Counted from the stretch's first letter, positions 5,588-10,007 are shown. The stretch is 10,983 bases of DNA from Candidatus Nomurabacteria bacterium RIFCSPHIGHO2_01_FULL_39_10 (GCA_001786805.1 MFTJ01000047.1:23046-34028); one strand, 5' to 3'. Numbers and translations are program-made. The notes: generated by a model not told the origin, from the sequence alone.

Positions 5588-5956
5588 TCTGTTTGTTTTT
5601 TTCTTGATAACTTTCGACTTTTTACTTTCAACTGCTTGTTCTCCAAGAACAAGCGAAAGGTGACTGGTGCGCTTGTTTATTCTATGCCCTGTGCCCATGG
5701 CCGCTGGCATCATTCTTTTCATAACGATACCTTTATCAACTCGCAAATCTTTGATAAATAAATTGGCTGCATCTATCCCCATATTTTTCGCGTTAGCAAC
5801 AGCGGAAAGCAAAAGCTTTTTGATTGGCAAACCCGCGCGCTTTGCTAAAAAATCAAGTTCGGCGATAGCCTGCGCCACATTTTTTCCCTTGATGAGCCCG
5901 GCTACTAAGCGAACTTTCCTCGGAGCTTGTCTGTAATTTTTTAAAAAAGCTTTCAT
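5579..5956 (-). CDS. rplV: 50S ribosomal protein L22
   Basis: A 125-residue protein. The core matches L22: NYRQAPRKVRLVAGLIKGKN, KLLLSAVANAKNMGIDAANL, and the tunnel-lining beta-hairpin with RMMPAAMGTGHRINKRTSHL at about residues 81-100. L22 contacts all 23S domains and narrows the exit tunnel opposite L4. Past residue 106 the tail QAVESKKSKVIKKKTNRTL has no family counterpart. Its DNA contains a 9-bp palindrome (5634-5654) and a 17/19 match to the AACTTTATAA repeat (5603-5621), and the stop is provided by inverted copy C. The tail thus looks repeat-derived. It follows rpsS by 50 nt. Confidence 0.95.
   Translation of the reverse strand: MKAFLKNYRQAPRKVRLVAGLIKGKNVAQAIAELDFLAKRAGLPIKKLLLSAVANAKNMGIDAANLFIKDLRVDKGIVMKRMMPAAMGTGHRINKRTSHLSLVLGEQAVESKKSKVIKKKTNRTL
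5603..5621 (-). repeat. Degenerate AACTTTATAA-type repeat inside rplV
   Basis: CTTGATAACTTTCGACTTT matches CTTTATAACTTTCTACTTT of copies A and B at 17 of 19 positions in the same orientation. It encodes KSKVIK in the non-conserved L22 tail. Confidence 0.6.
5634..5654 (-). repeat. 9-bp palindrome in the rplV 3' region
   Basis: GCTTGTTCT-CCA-AGAACAAGC is a perfect 9-bp inverted repeat with a 3-nt loop. It encodes LVLGEQA at the junction between conserved L22 and its extra tail. Confidence 0.75.
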
Positions 5957-5973
5957 GTTTTTTTTGTTTCCTT

Positions 5974-5992
5974 CCCTCCTTGTTGAGGAGGG
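5974..5992 (-). repeat. GC-rich hairpin repeat, copy 3 (rpsS-rplV spacer)
   Basis: CCCTCCT (5974-5980), loop TTGTT, AGGAGGG (5986-5992), followed on the plus strand by GTTAGGGGTGGTG. It shares the plan and orientation of 543-565 and 3495-3517. On the minus strand its purine arm leads into GGGAAGGAAAC, a possible weak ribosome-binding tract 12 nt before rplV. Confidence 0.7.
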
Positions 5993-6006
5993 GTTAGGGG
6001 TGGTGA

Positions 6007-6366
6007 TTATTTTTGGGGTGCTGCTCCCTTCGCGTCCGCTGTGGCGGCAGTCGCGCCCTTGGCGGCAATAATTTCAGCTTCTTTTTTCTTTTGCTCAAGC
6101 TCTTTCTGCATCTTTCCGCCGTGCTTGATAAATTTCTTTGTCGGAGAAAATTCGCCTAGTCTGTGACCCACCATGTCTTCGGTAACTAAAACGTCCACAT
6201 GGGTTTTGCCATTATGGACGCCAAAGGTGAAACCAAGCATATCCGGGGAAATGACACAGGCACGCTTCCAGGTCTTGATGGTAGGAGTATTGAGCGGGTT
6301 TTTGCCGGCAATCTTTTTTAAGAGCCTTTCGTCTACGTATATGCCTTTTTTGATGCTTCTAGTCAT
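6007..6366 (-). CDS. rpsS: 30S ribosomal protein S19
   Basis: A 119-residue S19. The core matches the family: MTRSIKKGIYVDERLLKKIA, IKTWKRACVISPDMLGFTFG, VHNGKTHVDVLVTEDMVGHR and LGEFSPTKKFIKHGG. S19 lies in the 30S head with S13 and contacts the A-site finger bridge. The core ends near residue 87; an extra tail of about 30 residues is rich in Lys, Glu and Ala (ELEQKKKEAEIIAAKGATAA), longer than the usual 92-residue protein. It is separated from rplB by the HicBA insert and has its own promoter about 50-80 nt upstream. No Shine-Dalgarno directly precedes the ATG. Confidence 0.96.
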   Translation of the reverse strand: MTRSIKKGIYVDERLLKKIAGKNPLNTPTIKTWKRACVISPDMLGFTFGVHNGKTHVDVLVTEDMVGHRLGEFSPTKKFIKHGGKMQKELEQKKKEAEIIAAKGATAATADAKGAAPQK

Positions 6367-6372
6367 GTGTGA

Positions 6373-6409
6373 TTTTTAATAAAACATTAAAAATAGCTCC
6401 TAACGAGCT
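6373..6409 (-). promoter_or_regulatory. Structured rpsS leader with three-codon mini-ORF
   Basis: The leader predicted from the promoter at 6417-6444 begins with AGCTC-GTTAG-GAGCT (6395-6409), a small hairpin that includes AGGAG (6397-6401). At ideal spacing (9 nt) from AGGAG lies ATG TTT TAT TAA (6376-6387), followed after 9 nt by the rpsS ATG. A second inverted repeat, TTTTTAAT / ATTAAAAA (6373-6393), overlaps it. The arrangement could be a translational control element, which is inference. Confidence 0.35.
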
Positions 6410-6426
6410 TGGTTTCATATTAGCAA
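6407..6426 (-). repeat. Direct repeat around promoter P1, copy 1
   Basis: GCTTGGTTTCATATTAGCAA (6407-6426). The same 20 bases recur at 6578-6608 as two blocks (12 + 8) split by an 11-nt insertion. The two copies flank the three stem-loops. Confidence 0.75.
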
Positions 6427-6444
6427 ATATGGGTAAAATGTCAA
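6417..6444 (-). promoter_or_regulatory. Promoter P1 for rpsS and downstream genes
   Basis: Minus-strand consensus -35 TTGACA (6439-6444), 16-nt spacer, TGC extension and -10 TAATAT (6417-6422). The predicted start is near 6410. It comes directly after the T-run of the terminator at 6446-6493, so it re-starts transcription of the distal ribosomal genes after the HicBA insert. Confidence 0.75.
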
Positions 6445-6445
6445 C

Positions 6446-6493
6446 AAAAAAAAAGGGGGAGTCGTCGACACATACGTCATCGACGACTCCCCC
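6446..6493 (-). terminator. Strong intrinsic terminator before rpsS
   Basis: GGGGGAGTCGTCGA (6455-6468) and its perfect complement (6480-6493), with an 11-nt loop, followed on the minus strand by nine T residues (6446-6454). This is a textbook 14-bp GC-rich hairpin plus T-run. It would end transcripts from hicBA and from promoter P2. Confidence 0.9.
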
Positions 6494-6592
6494 CGTGCGC
6501 TAGCGAACGACCCTTTTCGGGCCTTTCGCTAGCCTCCGAAGTTGTCGGCACTTCCGTGCCGACAACTTGTGTGGCTTGCTTGGTTTCATTCA
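6446..6592 (-). ncRNA. Candidate three-stem small RNA or attenuator leader
   Basis: From the predicted start of promoter P2 (near 6592) to the terminator T-run, about 147 nt, the minus strand holds three tandem stems. Stem 1 is AAGTTGTCGGCAC with a GGAA tetraloop (6539-6568), 13 bp. Stem 2 is GCTAGCGAA/TTCGCTAGC (6499-6533) with a further GGCCC/GGGTC helix and GAAAA loop. Stem 3 is the terminator. There is no open reading frame of note and the stems are far more GC-rich than the surroundings. It matches no RNA family I know. It could be an independent RNA, an attenuator for rpsS, or merely a terminator stack for hicBA. Confidence 0.5.
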
Positions 6593-6608
6593 ATGAAGAG
6601 ATTAGCAA
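6578..6608 (-). repeat. Direct repeat around promoter P2, copy 2
   Basis: GCTTGGTTTCAT (6578-6589), an inserted TCAATGAAGAG, then ATTAGCAA (6601-6608). It is the partner of 6407-6426, suggesting an old promoter duplication. Confidence 0.75.
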
Positions 6609-6626
6609 TATATATATATAACGCAA
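6599..6626 (-). promoter_or_regulatory. Promoter P2 upstream of the stem-loop segment
   Basis: Minus-strand -35 TTGCGT (6621-6626), 16-nt spacer that is mostly alternating TA, TGC extension, -10 TAATCT (6599-6604). It has the same geometry as P1 and lies in the duplicated sequence. The predicted start is near 6592. Confidence 0.5.
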
Positions 6627-6650
6627 GTTTTAAAAGTGGATAAAAAAATC

Positions 6651-6881
6651 CTAAATAATTGCTAAAATCTTTTGATACTCACTTCGCGAAATATCCGCTG
6701 ACTTTAGGTCATTTTTAATTATAAAAATCGGCACATCATCATACATAGGTATCACAACAGGTCTCTTTGTTCCATTTTTCACATAAATTAAATGGTCGCC
6801 TTCTTGCCTGTCTAAACGAAAATCCAAGTACTCAAAAACTTTCACTAATTTTTTATAATGAATTGGGGTTATTCTCGGCAT
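6651..6881 (-). CDS. hicA: HicA-family toxin (mRNA interferase)
   Basis: A 76-residue protein with the HicA double-stranded-RNA-binding-like fold. It starts PRITPIHYKKLVKVFEYLDF, then RLDRQEGDHLIYVK, where His30 in the GDH motif corresponds to the catalytic histidine of the usual GSH motif. It ends IKNDLKSADISRSEYQKIL, the family's typical second helix (KGTLRSILKQAGIS-like). HicA cleaves mRNA independently of ribosomes until bound by HicB. It follows hicB by 4 nt, so the order is antitoxin first, the reverse of E. coli hicAB. It is followed by no terminator until the stem-loop segment at 6446-6568. Confidence 0.88.
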   Translation of the reverse strand: MPRITPIHYKKLVKVFEYLDFRLDRQEGDHLIYVKNGTKRPVVIPMYDDVPIFIIKNDLKSADISRSEYQKILAII

Positions 6882-6885
6882 AAAA

Positions 6886-7182
6886 CTAGAATGCCAGAGA
6901 TAGGCGATCCATGACTAAAAGTTCTGGAGCAAACCATCGATGTTTTTTATAAGAAAAACCAGCCTCTTCCATTATTTCGTCTAAAGTATTCATTTCTTTA
7001 GCCGCTTTCAAAAATCCGGATATTGCTTCCTTTAATTTATCCTTAGCTTCTTCAATGTTCTTTCCACAACTTGCCACTTTAAGTTCGGGATTGTAAGAAA
7101 CAAAATATTTTCCTTCCTTAAAAACTTGAACTGTTAGTGTCAAATTTTGAACAGTGGTTCTCATATTTTTTATTGTAGCCAT
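6886..7182 (-). CDS. hicB: HicB-family antitoxin
   Basis: A 98-residue protein. Residues about 15-60 show the HicB partial RNase H-like fold: VQVFKEGKYFVSYNPELKVA then SCGKNIEEAKDKLKEAISGF. The C-terminal 35 residues (KKHRWFAPELLVMDRLSLAF) carry no recognisable DNA-binding domain, so autoregulation is uncertain. HicB neutralises HicA by direct binding. It is the first gene of the insert between rplB and rpsS. ATG 7182 is chosen because a TACATT box lies 6 nt before it; an internal ATG (codon 7) is possible. No Shine-Dalgarno. Confidence 0.85.
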   Translation of the reverse strand: MATIKNMRTTVQNLTLTVQVFKEGKYFVSYNPELKVASCGKNIEEAKDKLKEAISGFLKAAKEMNTLDEIMEEAGFSYKKHRWFAPELLVMDRLSLAF

Positions 7183-7188
7183 AAGTAA

Positions 7189-7194
7189 AATGTA
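7189..7194 (-). promoter_or_regulatory. -10-like box 6 nt before hicB
   Basis: Minus-strand TACATT preceded by TGG (extended -10) and, 16 nt further up, a weak -35 TTGCAT. The ATG begins 6 nt after the box, so the mRNA would be leaderless or nearly so. TAATAT a few bases upstream is an alternative -10. Confidence 0.4.
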
Positions 7195-7244
7195 CCATAT
7201 TATCCAAAATATGCAATAGATTGATCTAAAAAGTGCCCTTATCC

Positions 7245-8087
7245 TTACGCCTTATTTTTCCCCGTCTTTCTGCGAGAAACGATAAACACTTGAGAGTATC
7301 TCTTTGGTCCGCGAGTCTTGCGTCCGCCGGTAACTTTGCCCCACATTGTTTTTGGTCTCTTGGTTCCGCGGCCCTGTCTGCCTTCACCGCCTCCGTATGG
7401 GTGGTCTACAGGGTTCATGGCTGTTCCGCGAACAGTCGGGCGAATACCTTTCCAGCGAGAGCGTCCAGCTTTGCCGTAATTTTCCAAATGATGTTCGTCG
7501 TTTGAGACAGTACCCACGCATGCCCAGCAGTTTTCATTTATTTTTCGCACTTCGGTGGAAGGCATCTTGAGGTTCGTGTATCCTTCAGCATTCGCCACTA
7601 CTTGCGCGAAAATTCCCGCGGAACGGCCGATCTTGGCTCCGCCATTTGGCTGGATTTCAACATTGTAAACAAAAGTTCCAACTGGAATTTCTTTGAGCGG
7701 AAGCCTATTGCCGGGCGCAAGGGGCGCTTTTGGGGAAACTATAAATGTGTCTCCTGGTTTTACAGTTTTTGGCAATACCACATATCTCTTTTCTCCGTCT
7801 TTGTAGACCGCCAGCCCGATAAAAGCCGAACGGTTTGGATCATATTCCACAGACTTTATAGTCGCCGGAATTTCTTTTTTGTCATATAAAAAATCCACAT
7901 CGCGATATAGGCGCTTGTGCCCCGCGCCCTTGTGGCGGACTGTGATTCGTCCGGCGCTATTTCGTCCGACAGAACGGCGAAAGCCATGAGTCAAAGACTT
8001 GGTCGGCTCCGTATGCGTCAAAAGTTCCCTGTATGGCACATGGCTCATTTGTCTTCGTGATTTACTTGTGGGTTTGTATGTTTTCAT
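7245..8087 (-). CDS. rplB: 50S ribosomal protein L2
   Basis: A 280-residue L2, near the normal 273-277. Order: basic N-terminus MKTYKPTSKSRRQMSH, GRNSAGRITVRHKGAGHKRL (residues 41-60), OB-fold region IEYDPNR-like at 80-86, SH3-like region with IGRSAGIFAQVVANAEGYTN, and the C-terminal loop MNPVDHPYGGGEG. The histidine in this loop falls at residue 229, the same number as the invariant E. coli His229 near the peptidyl transferase centre. L2 is required for subunit joining and peptide bond formation. It follows rplW by 2 nt. Downstream, rpsS is displaced by the HicBA insert; no terminator separates rplB from hicB. Confidence 0.98.
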   Translation of the reverse strand: MKTYKPTSKSRRQMSHVPYRELLTHTEPTKSLTHGFRRSVGRNSAGRITVRHKGAGHKRLYRDVDFLYDKKEIPATIKSVEYDPNRSAFIGLAVYKDGEKRYVVLPKTVKPGDTFIVSPKAPLAPGNRLPLKEIPVGTFVYNVEIQPNGGAKIGRSAGIFAQVVANAEGYTNLKMPSTEVRKINENCWACVGTVSNDEHHLENYGKAGRSRWKGIRPTVRGTAMNPVDHPYGGGEGRQGRGTKRPKTMWGKVTGGRKTRGPKRYSQVFIVSRRKTGKNKA

Positions 8088-8089
8088 AA

Positions 8090-8359
8090 TTAAACAAATT
8101 CTATCTTATCGCCTTTCTTTAAATACACAAGCGCTTTTCTGCCTCCGCTTTTTGATCCAACAATACCCTTTGAAAAAGTTTTTTTCTTCGGCACCGGCAA
8201 AACATTTACTCGTATCGGCTTTACTTTATACAGCGCAAAAATTGCTTTCTTTATCTCTGTCTTGTTTGCTCCTTTCTCAATATCAAAAGTGTAAACATTT
8301 TGTTCAATGCCAAAAGAAGCTTTTTCTGTAATTCTTGGGTTTTTAATTATATTTGTCAT
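8090..8359 (-). CDS. rplW: 50S ribosomal protein L23
   Basis: An 89-residue L23. Recognisable segments are IIKNPRITEKASFGIEQNVY, FDIEKGANKTEIKKAIFALY and KVKPIRVNVLPVP, the family's betaalphabeta core, then the loop KKKTFSKGIVGSKSGGRKAL and VYLKKGDKIEF. L23 lies at the tunnel exit and is the main docking site for trigger factor and SRP. It is slightly shorter than the E. coli protein (100). It starts 11 nt after a perfect 17-bp hairpin and has no Shine-Dalgarno. It is followed 2 nt later by rplB. Confidence 0.96.
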   Translation of the reverse strand: MTNIIKNPRITEKASFGIEQNVYTFDIEKGANKTEIKKAIFALYKVKPIRVNVLPVPKKKTFSKGIVGSKSGGRKALVYLKKGDKIEFV

Positions 8360-8370
8360 GATTTTTTGTA

Positions 8371-8407
8371 ACAGCGCTTTAGGCGCTCTGAGCGCCTAAA
8401 GCGCTGT
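8371..8407 (-). repeat. Perfect 17-bp hairpin filling the rplD-rplW spacer
   Basis: ACAGCGCTTTAGGCGCT (8371-8387), loop CTG, exact complement (8391-8407). It begins 3 nt after the rplD stop and ends 11 nt before the rplW ATG. No T-run follows on the minus strand, so it is not an ordinary terminator. Confidence 0.9.
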
Positions 8408-8410
8408 CTC

Positions 8411-9070
8411 CTATCCCCGCGATTCCAAAAATTTTACACTTTCGACCGGATTTTCAATTAAAAGATATTTATAATTCAAAACATCAAAGGGATTCAGATT
8501 TTTCAGGAAAGCGATTTCAAGTGATGGTATATTTCTGAAACTTTTTTCCGTTTTCTCATTGCGTCCAAAAAGCGCGGTAAGTACGCGGGGCTTTTTTGAA
8601 GCGTCAACTGTTTTCCAACCGGAAACTTTTGCCAAATTTTGCACCACTTTGACGGCATCCTTGGTTTTAATAGAGGCTGGAGCAAGCGTATCAACAAAAA
8701 GTATCTCCTCATCTTTTAACTTTTTAGAAAGCACAGAAAACAAAGCCTGCGCGCGCATTGTTTTAGAAATTTTTCTCTTATAGTTTTTCTCTGCAAGAGG
8801 ACCATGAGTTACTCCACCACCAACCCAAATAGGACTGCGAGAAGAACCATGACGAGCTTGCCCCGTTCCCTTCTGCTTCCAAGGCTTTCGTCCTCCGCCG
8901 CGAACTTCTCCCCTATCTTTAGTATCAGCCGTACCCGCGCGCTTGTTGCTGCGCATACTCTGCACAACTTGGTGTACAAGGTCACTGCGCCATTTGGCAC
9001 CAAAAACTTTTTCCGGAAGACTTATTGTCCCTGCCTCGGCTCCTTTTTGGTTGTATATTTTTGCTTCCAT
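8411..9070 (-). CDS. rplD: 50S ribosomal protein L4
   Basis: A 219-residue L4, slightly longer than the E. coli protein (201). The start MEAKIYNQKGAEAGTISLPE is typical. The exit-tunnel loop is visible at residues about 45-80: AGTADTKDRGEVRGGGRKPW and KQKGTGQARHGSSRSPIWVGG. The Rossmann-like domain follows (LFVDTLAP through LTALFGRNEKTEKS). L4 lines the exit tunnel opposite L22, and in E. coli also represses its own operon. Its usual neighbour rplC is 996 nt away because of insert 1. A terminator-like hairpin ends only 12 nt before the ATG. No Shine-Dalgarno. Confidence 0.97.
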   Translation of the reverse strand: MEAKIYNQKGAEAGTISLPEKVFGAKWRSDLVHQVVQSMRSNKRAGTADTKDRGEVRGGGRKPWKQKGTGQARHGSSRSPIWVGGGVTHGPLAEKNYKRKISKTMRAQALFSVLSKKLKDEEILFVDTLAPASIKTKDAVKVVQNLAKVSGWKTVDASKKPRVLTALFGRNEKTEKSFRNIPSLEIAFLKNLNPFDVLNYKYLLIENPVESVKFLESRG

Positions 9071-9082
9071 AATGAATTCTAT

Positions 9083-9105
9083 AAAAAAGCCCCTTTCAAG
9101 GGCTT
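9083..9105 (-). terminator. Terminator-like hairpin between the toxin gene and rplD
   Basis: Minus-strand AAGCCC-TTGAAAG-GGGCTT (9087-9105) followed by TTTTTT (9083-9088, overlapping the arm). It fits a terminator for the upstream toxin-antitoxin unit. Because it ends 12 nt before rplD, expression of L4 needs read-through or initiation within the hairpin. Confidence 0.6.
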
Positions 9106-9109
9106 CTTT

Positions 9110-9138
9110 AATCTACTCTTTTTGGGGAAAATAGTCAA
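9110..9138 (-). promoter_or_regulatory. Candidate promoter for rplD
   Basis: Minus-strand -35 TTGACT (9133-9138), 17-nt spacer, -10 TAGATT (9110-9115). The predicted start is near 9103, at the edge of the terminator-like hairpin, so the rplD mRNA would begin with that hairpin. Confidence 0.45.
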
Positions 9139-9150
9139 ACTTTTTTAAGT

Positions 9151-9399
9151 TTATCTGTAATGATTATTTACATCCAAAACTTCAATAACATTACTCCCGC
9201 GAAAAATAAAAACCGCTCTATATTTTTTATCTAACCTGAAACTCCAGATTTTCAGACTTTTCGGCTCTAAAAGCTCAACCTCAAGGCTGGGATAAGAAAC
9301 ATCTATCTTTAGTAGAGTAAGTTGCTTTATAAATTTTCTCTCTAAATTTCTCTTTTTTAAATACTCCGATATATCTTTATGGATAGGCAGAATATTCAT
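9151..9399 (-). CDS. RelE/ParE-superfamily toxin (YafQ-like mRNA interferase candidate)
   Basis: An 82-residue protein with the RelE-type small toxin layout. N-terminal helices MNILPIHKDISEYLKKRNLE and RKFIKQLTLLK are followed by SYPSLEVELLEPKSLKIWSF and the strand pair RLDKKYRAVFIFRGSNVIEV, ending LDVNNHYR. Arg55 and Arg61 lie at the positions of the family's conserved basic residues, and the terminal His80-Tyr81 fits the catalytic end of RelE/YafQ toxins. Such toxins cut mRNA in the ribosomal A site. One nucleotide separates it from the upstream antitoxin gene. ParE-type gyrase poisoning is an alternative. Followed by a terminator-like hairpin. Confidence 0.82.
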   Translation of the reverse strand: MNILPIHKDISEYLKKRNLERKFIKQLTLLKIDVSYPSLEVELLEPKSLKIWSFRLDKKYRAVFIFRGSNVIEVLDVNNHYR

Positions 9400-9400
9400 T

Positions 9401-9625
9401 TTATTTCATAAAATAAGACGAACGTTTTAACCCTGTGTTTAAACTTCTAAGAAACGCTTTATTATAAAGTTTTGTTTTGGAAAATTCTGATATTATTTTC
9501 TTTCTACTTTTTTCAGCTGGTAAAACAAAAAAAGCAGGGTTTATATTGGCAACCATTTTATCAAAGGCTTCCGCCCGCTCTTTTAAATTTAAATATTCAA
9601 TTCTTGGTAAAGTTATCGTAGTCAT
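9401..9625 (-). CDS. Probable antitoxin of the adjacent RelE/ParE-type toxin
   Basis: A 74-residue basic protein starting MTTITLPRIEYLNLKERAEA, a form common in small antitoxins (a short beta strand for dimer and DNA contact followed by a helix). The C-terminal half (KSRKKIISEFSKTKLYNKAF) is positively charged, less usual for an antitoxin, which normally has an acidic toxin-binding tail. The function is inferred mainly from the 1-nt spacing to a RelE-type toxin and a palindromic operator-like site over its promoter. TATAGT lies 6 nt before the ATG. No Shine-Dalgarno. Confidence 0.65.
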   Translation of the reverse strand: MTTITLPRIEYLNLKERAEAFDKMVANINPAFFVLPAEKSRKKIISEFSKTKLYNKAFLRSLNTGLKRSSYFMK

Positions 9626-9650
9626 ATTTATACTATATCACAGTATAAAT
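9626..9650. promoter_or_regulatory. Operator-like palindrome over the antitoxin promoter
   Basis: ATTTATACT (9626-9634) and its exact complement AGTATAAAT (9642-9650), 7-nt spacer. It touches the antitoxin ATG and covers both possible -10 boxes. This is the expected position for an antitoxin autorepression site. Confidence 0.55.
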
Positions 9651-9670
9651 GAGGCGCAAAATTTCCTCAA
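9642..9670 (-). promoter_or_regulatory. Promoter of the antitoxin-toxin pair
   Basis: Minus-strand -35 TTGAGG (9665-9670), 17-nt spacer, -10 TATACT (9642-9647). An alternative -10, TATAGT (9632-9637), lies 6 nt before the ATG and would give a leaderless mRNA. Confidence 0.5.
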
Positions 9671-9673
9671 GAA

Positions 9674-10000
9674 CTAATTATTATCAATCCTAGGATTTTT
9701 CTTAAAGAATTCAAATATATTAGTTAGCATTTTTTCTAAAAGAAAAGCAAAAAAATAAGCCCAAATGAATTGCATAACAAATAAAAATTCACCTGATCTA
9801 ATAAATTTTAACTGTACTATGTACCCATAAATAAAACTCGTAATGACATCTGGAAGGAATAGTATTTTTTTAATAAAAAAATCTATAATTGAATTATCAG
9901 TGATTGATCCACCATCTGAAAAGCTTAACATAACAAAAAGAAGAACAGAAACGAAAGATATAATTATAAATAACAATATTCTCACTGGGTTTAGTTTCAT
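9674..10000 (-). CDS. Three-helix membrane protein of unknown function
   Basis: I do not recognise this 108-residue protein. Three hydrophobic spans are visible: about residues 8-26 (LLFIIISFVSVLLFVMLSF), 46-65 (LPDVITSFIYGYIVQL) and 72-88 (FLFVMQFIWAYFFAFLL). Short polar loops and a basic C-terminus (FFKKNPRIDNN) suggest a cytoplasmic tail. Its base composition is more AT-rich than the ribosomal genes, consistent with later acquisition. It lies between the rplC stop (66 nt upstream) and the toxin-antitoxin unit on the same strand. TATAAT (10008-10013) lies 7 nt before the ATG, with no good -35. A holin or immunity role is possible but unsupported. Confidence 0.7.
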   Translation of the reverse strand: MKLNPVRILLFIIISFVSVLLFVMLSFSDGGSITDNSIIDFFIKKILFLPDVITSFIYGYIVQLKFIRSGEFLFVMQFIWAYFFAFLLEKMLTNIFEFFKKNPRIDNN

Positions 10001-10007
10001 AAATTTT

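Noticed and set aside
6455..6568. The three stem-loops as a CRISPR array or tandem repeat
   Set aside because: The three palindromes have different sequences and no constant repeat with spacers.
6608..6620. TATATATA tract as a separate repeat element
   Set aside because: It is explained as the spacer of promoter P2 and is short.
1835..7226. GATCAATCTAT 11-mer at 1835-1845, 5507-5517 and inverted at 7216-7226 as a regulatory site
   Set aside because: One copy is inside conserved rpsC codons and the flanks differ. Too short and inconsistent to support a site.
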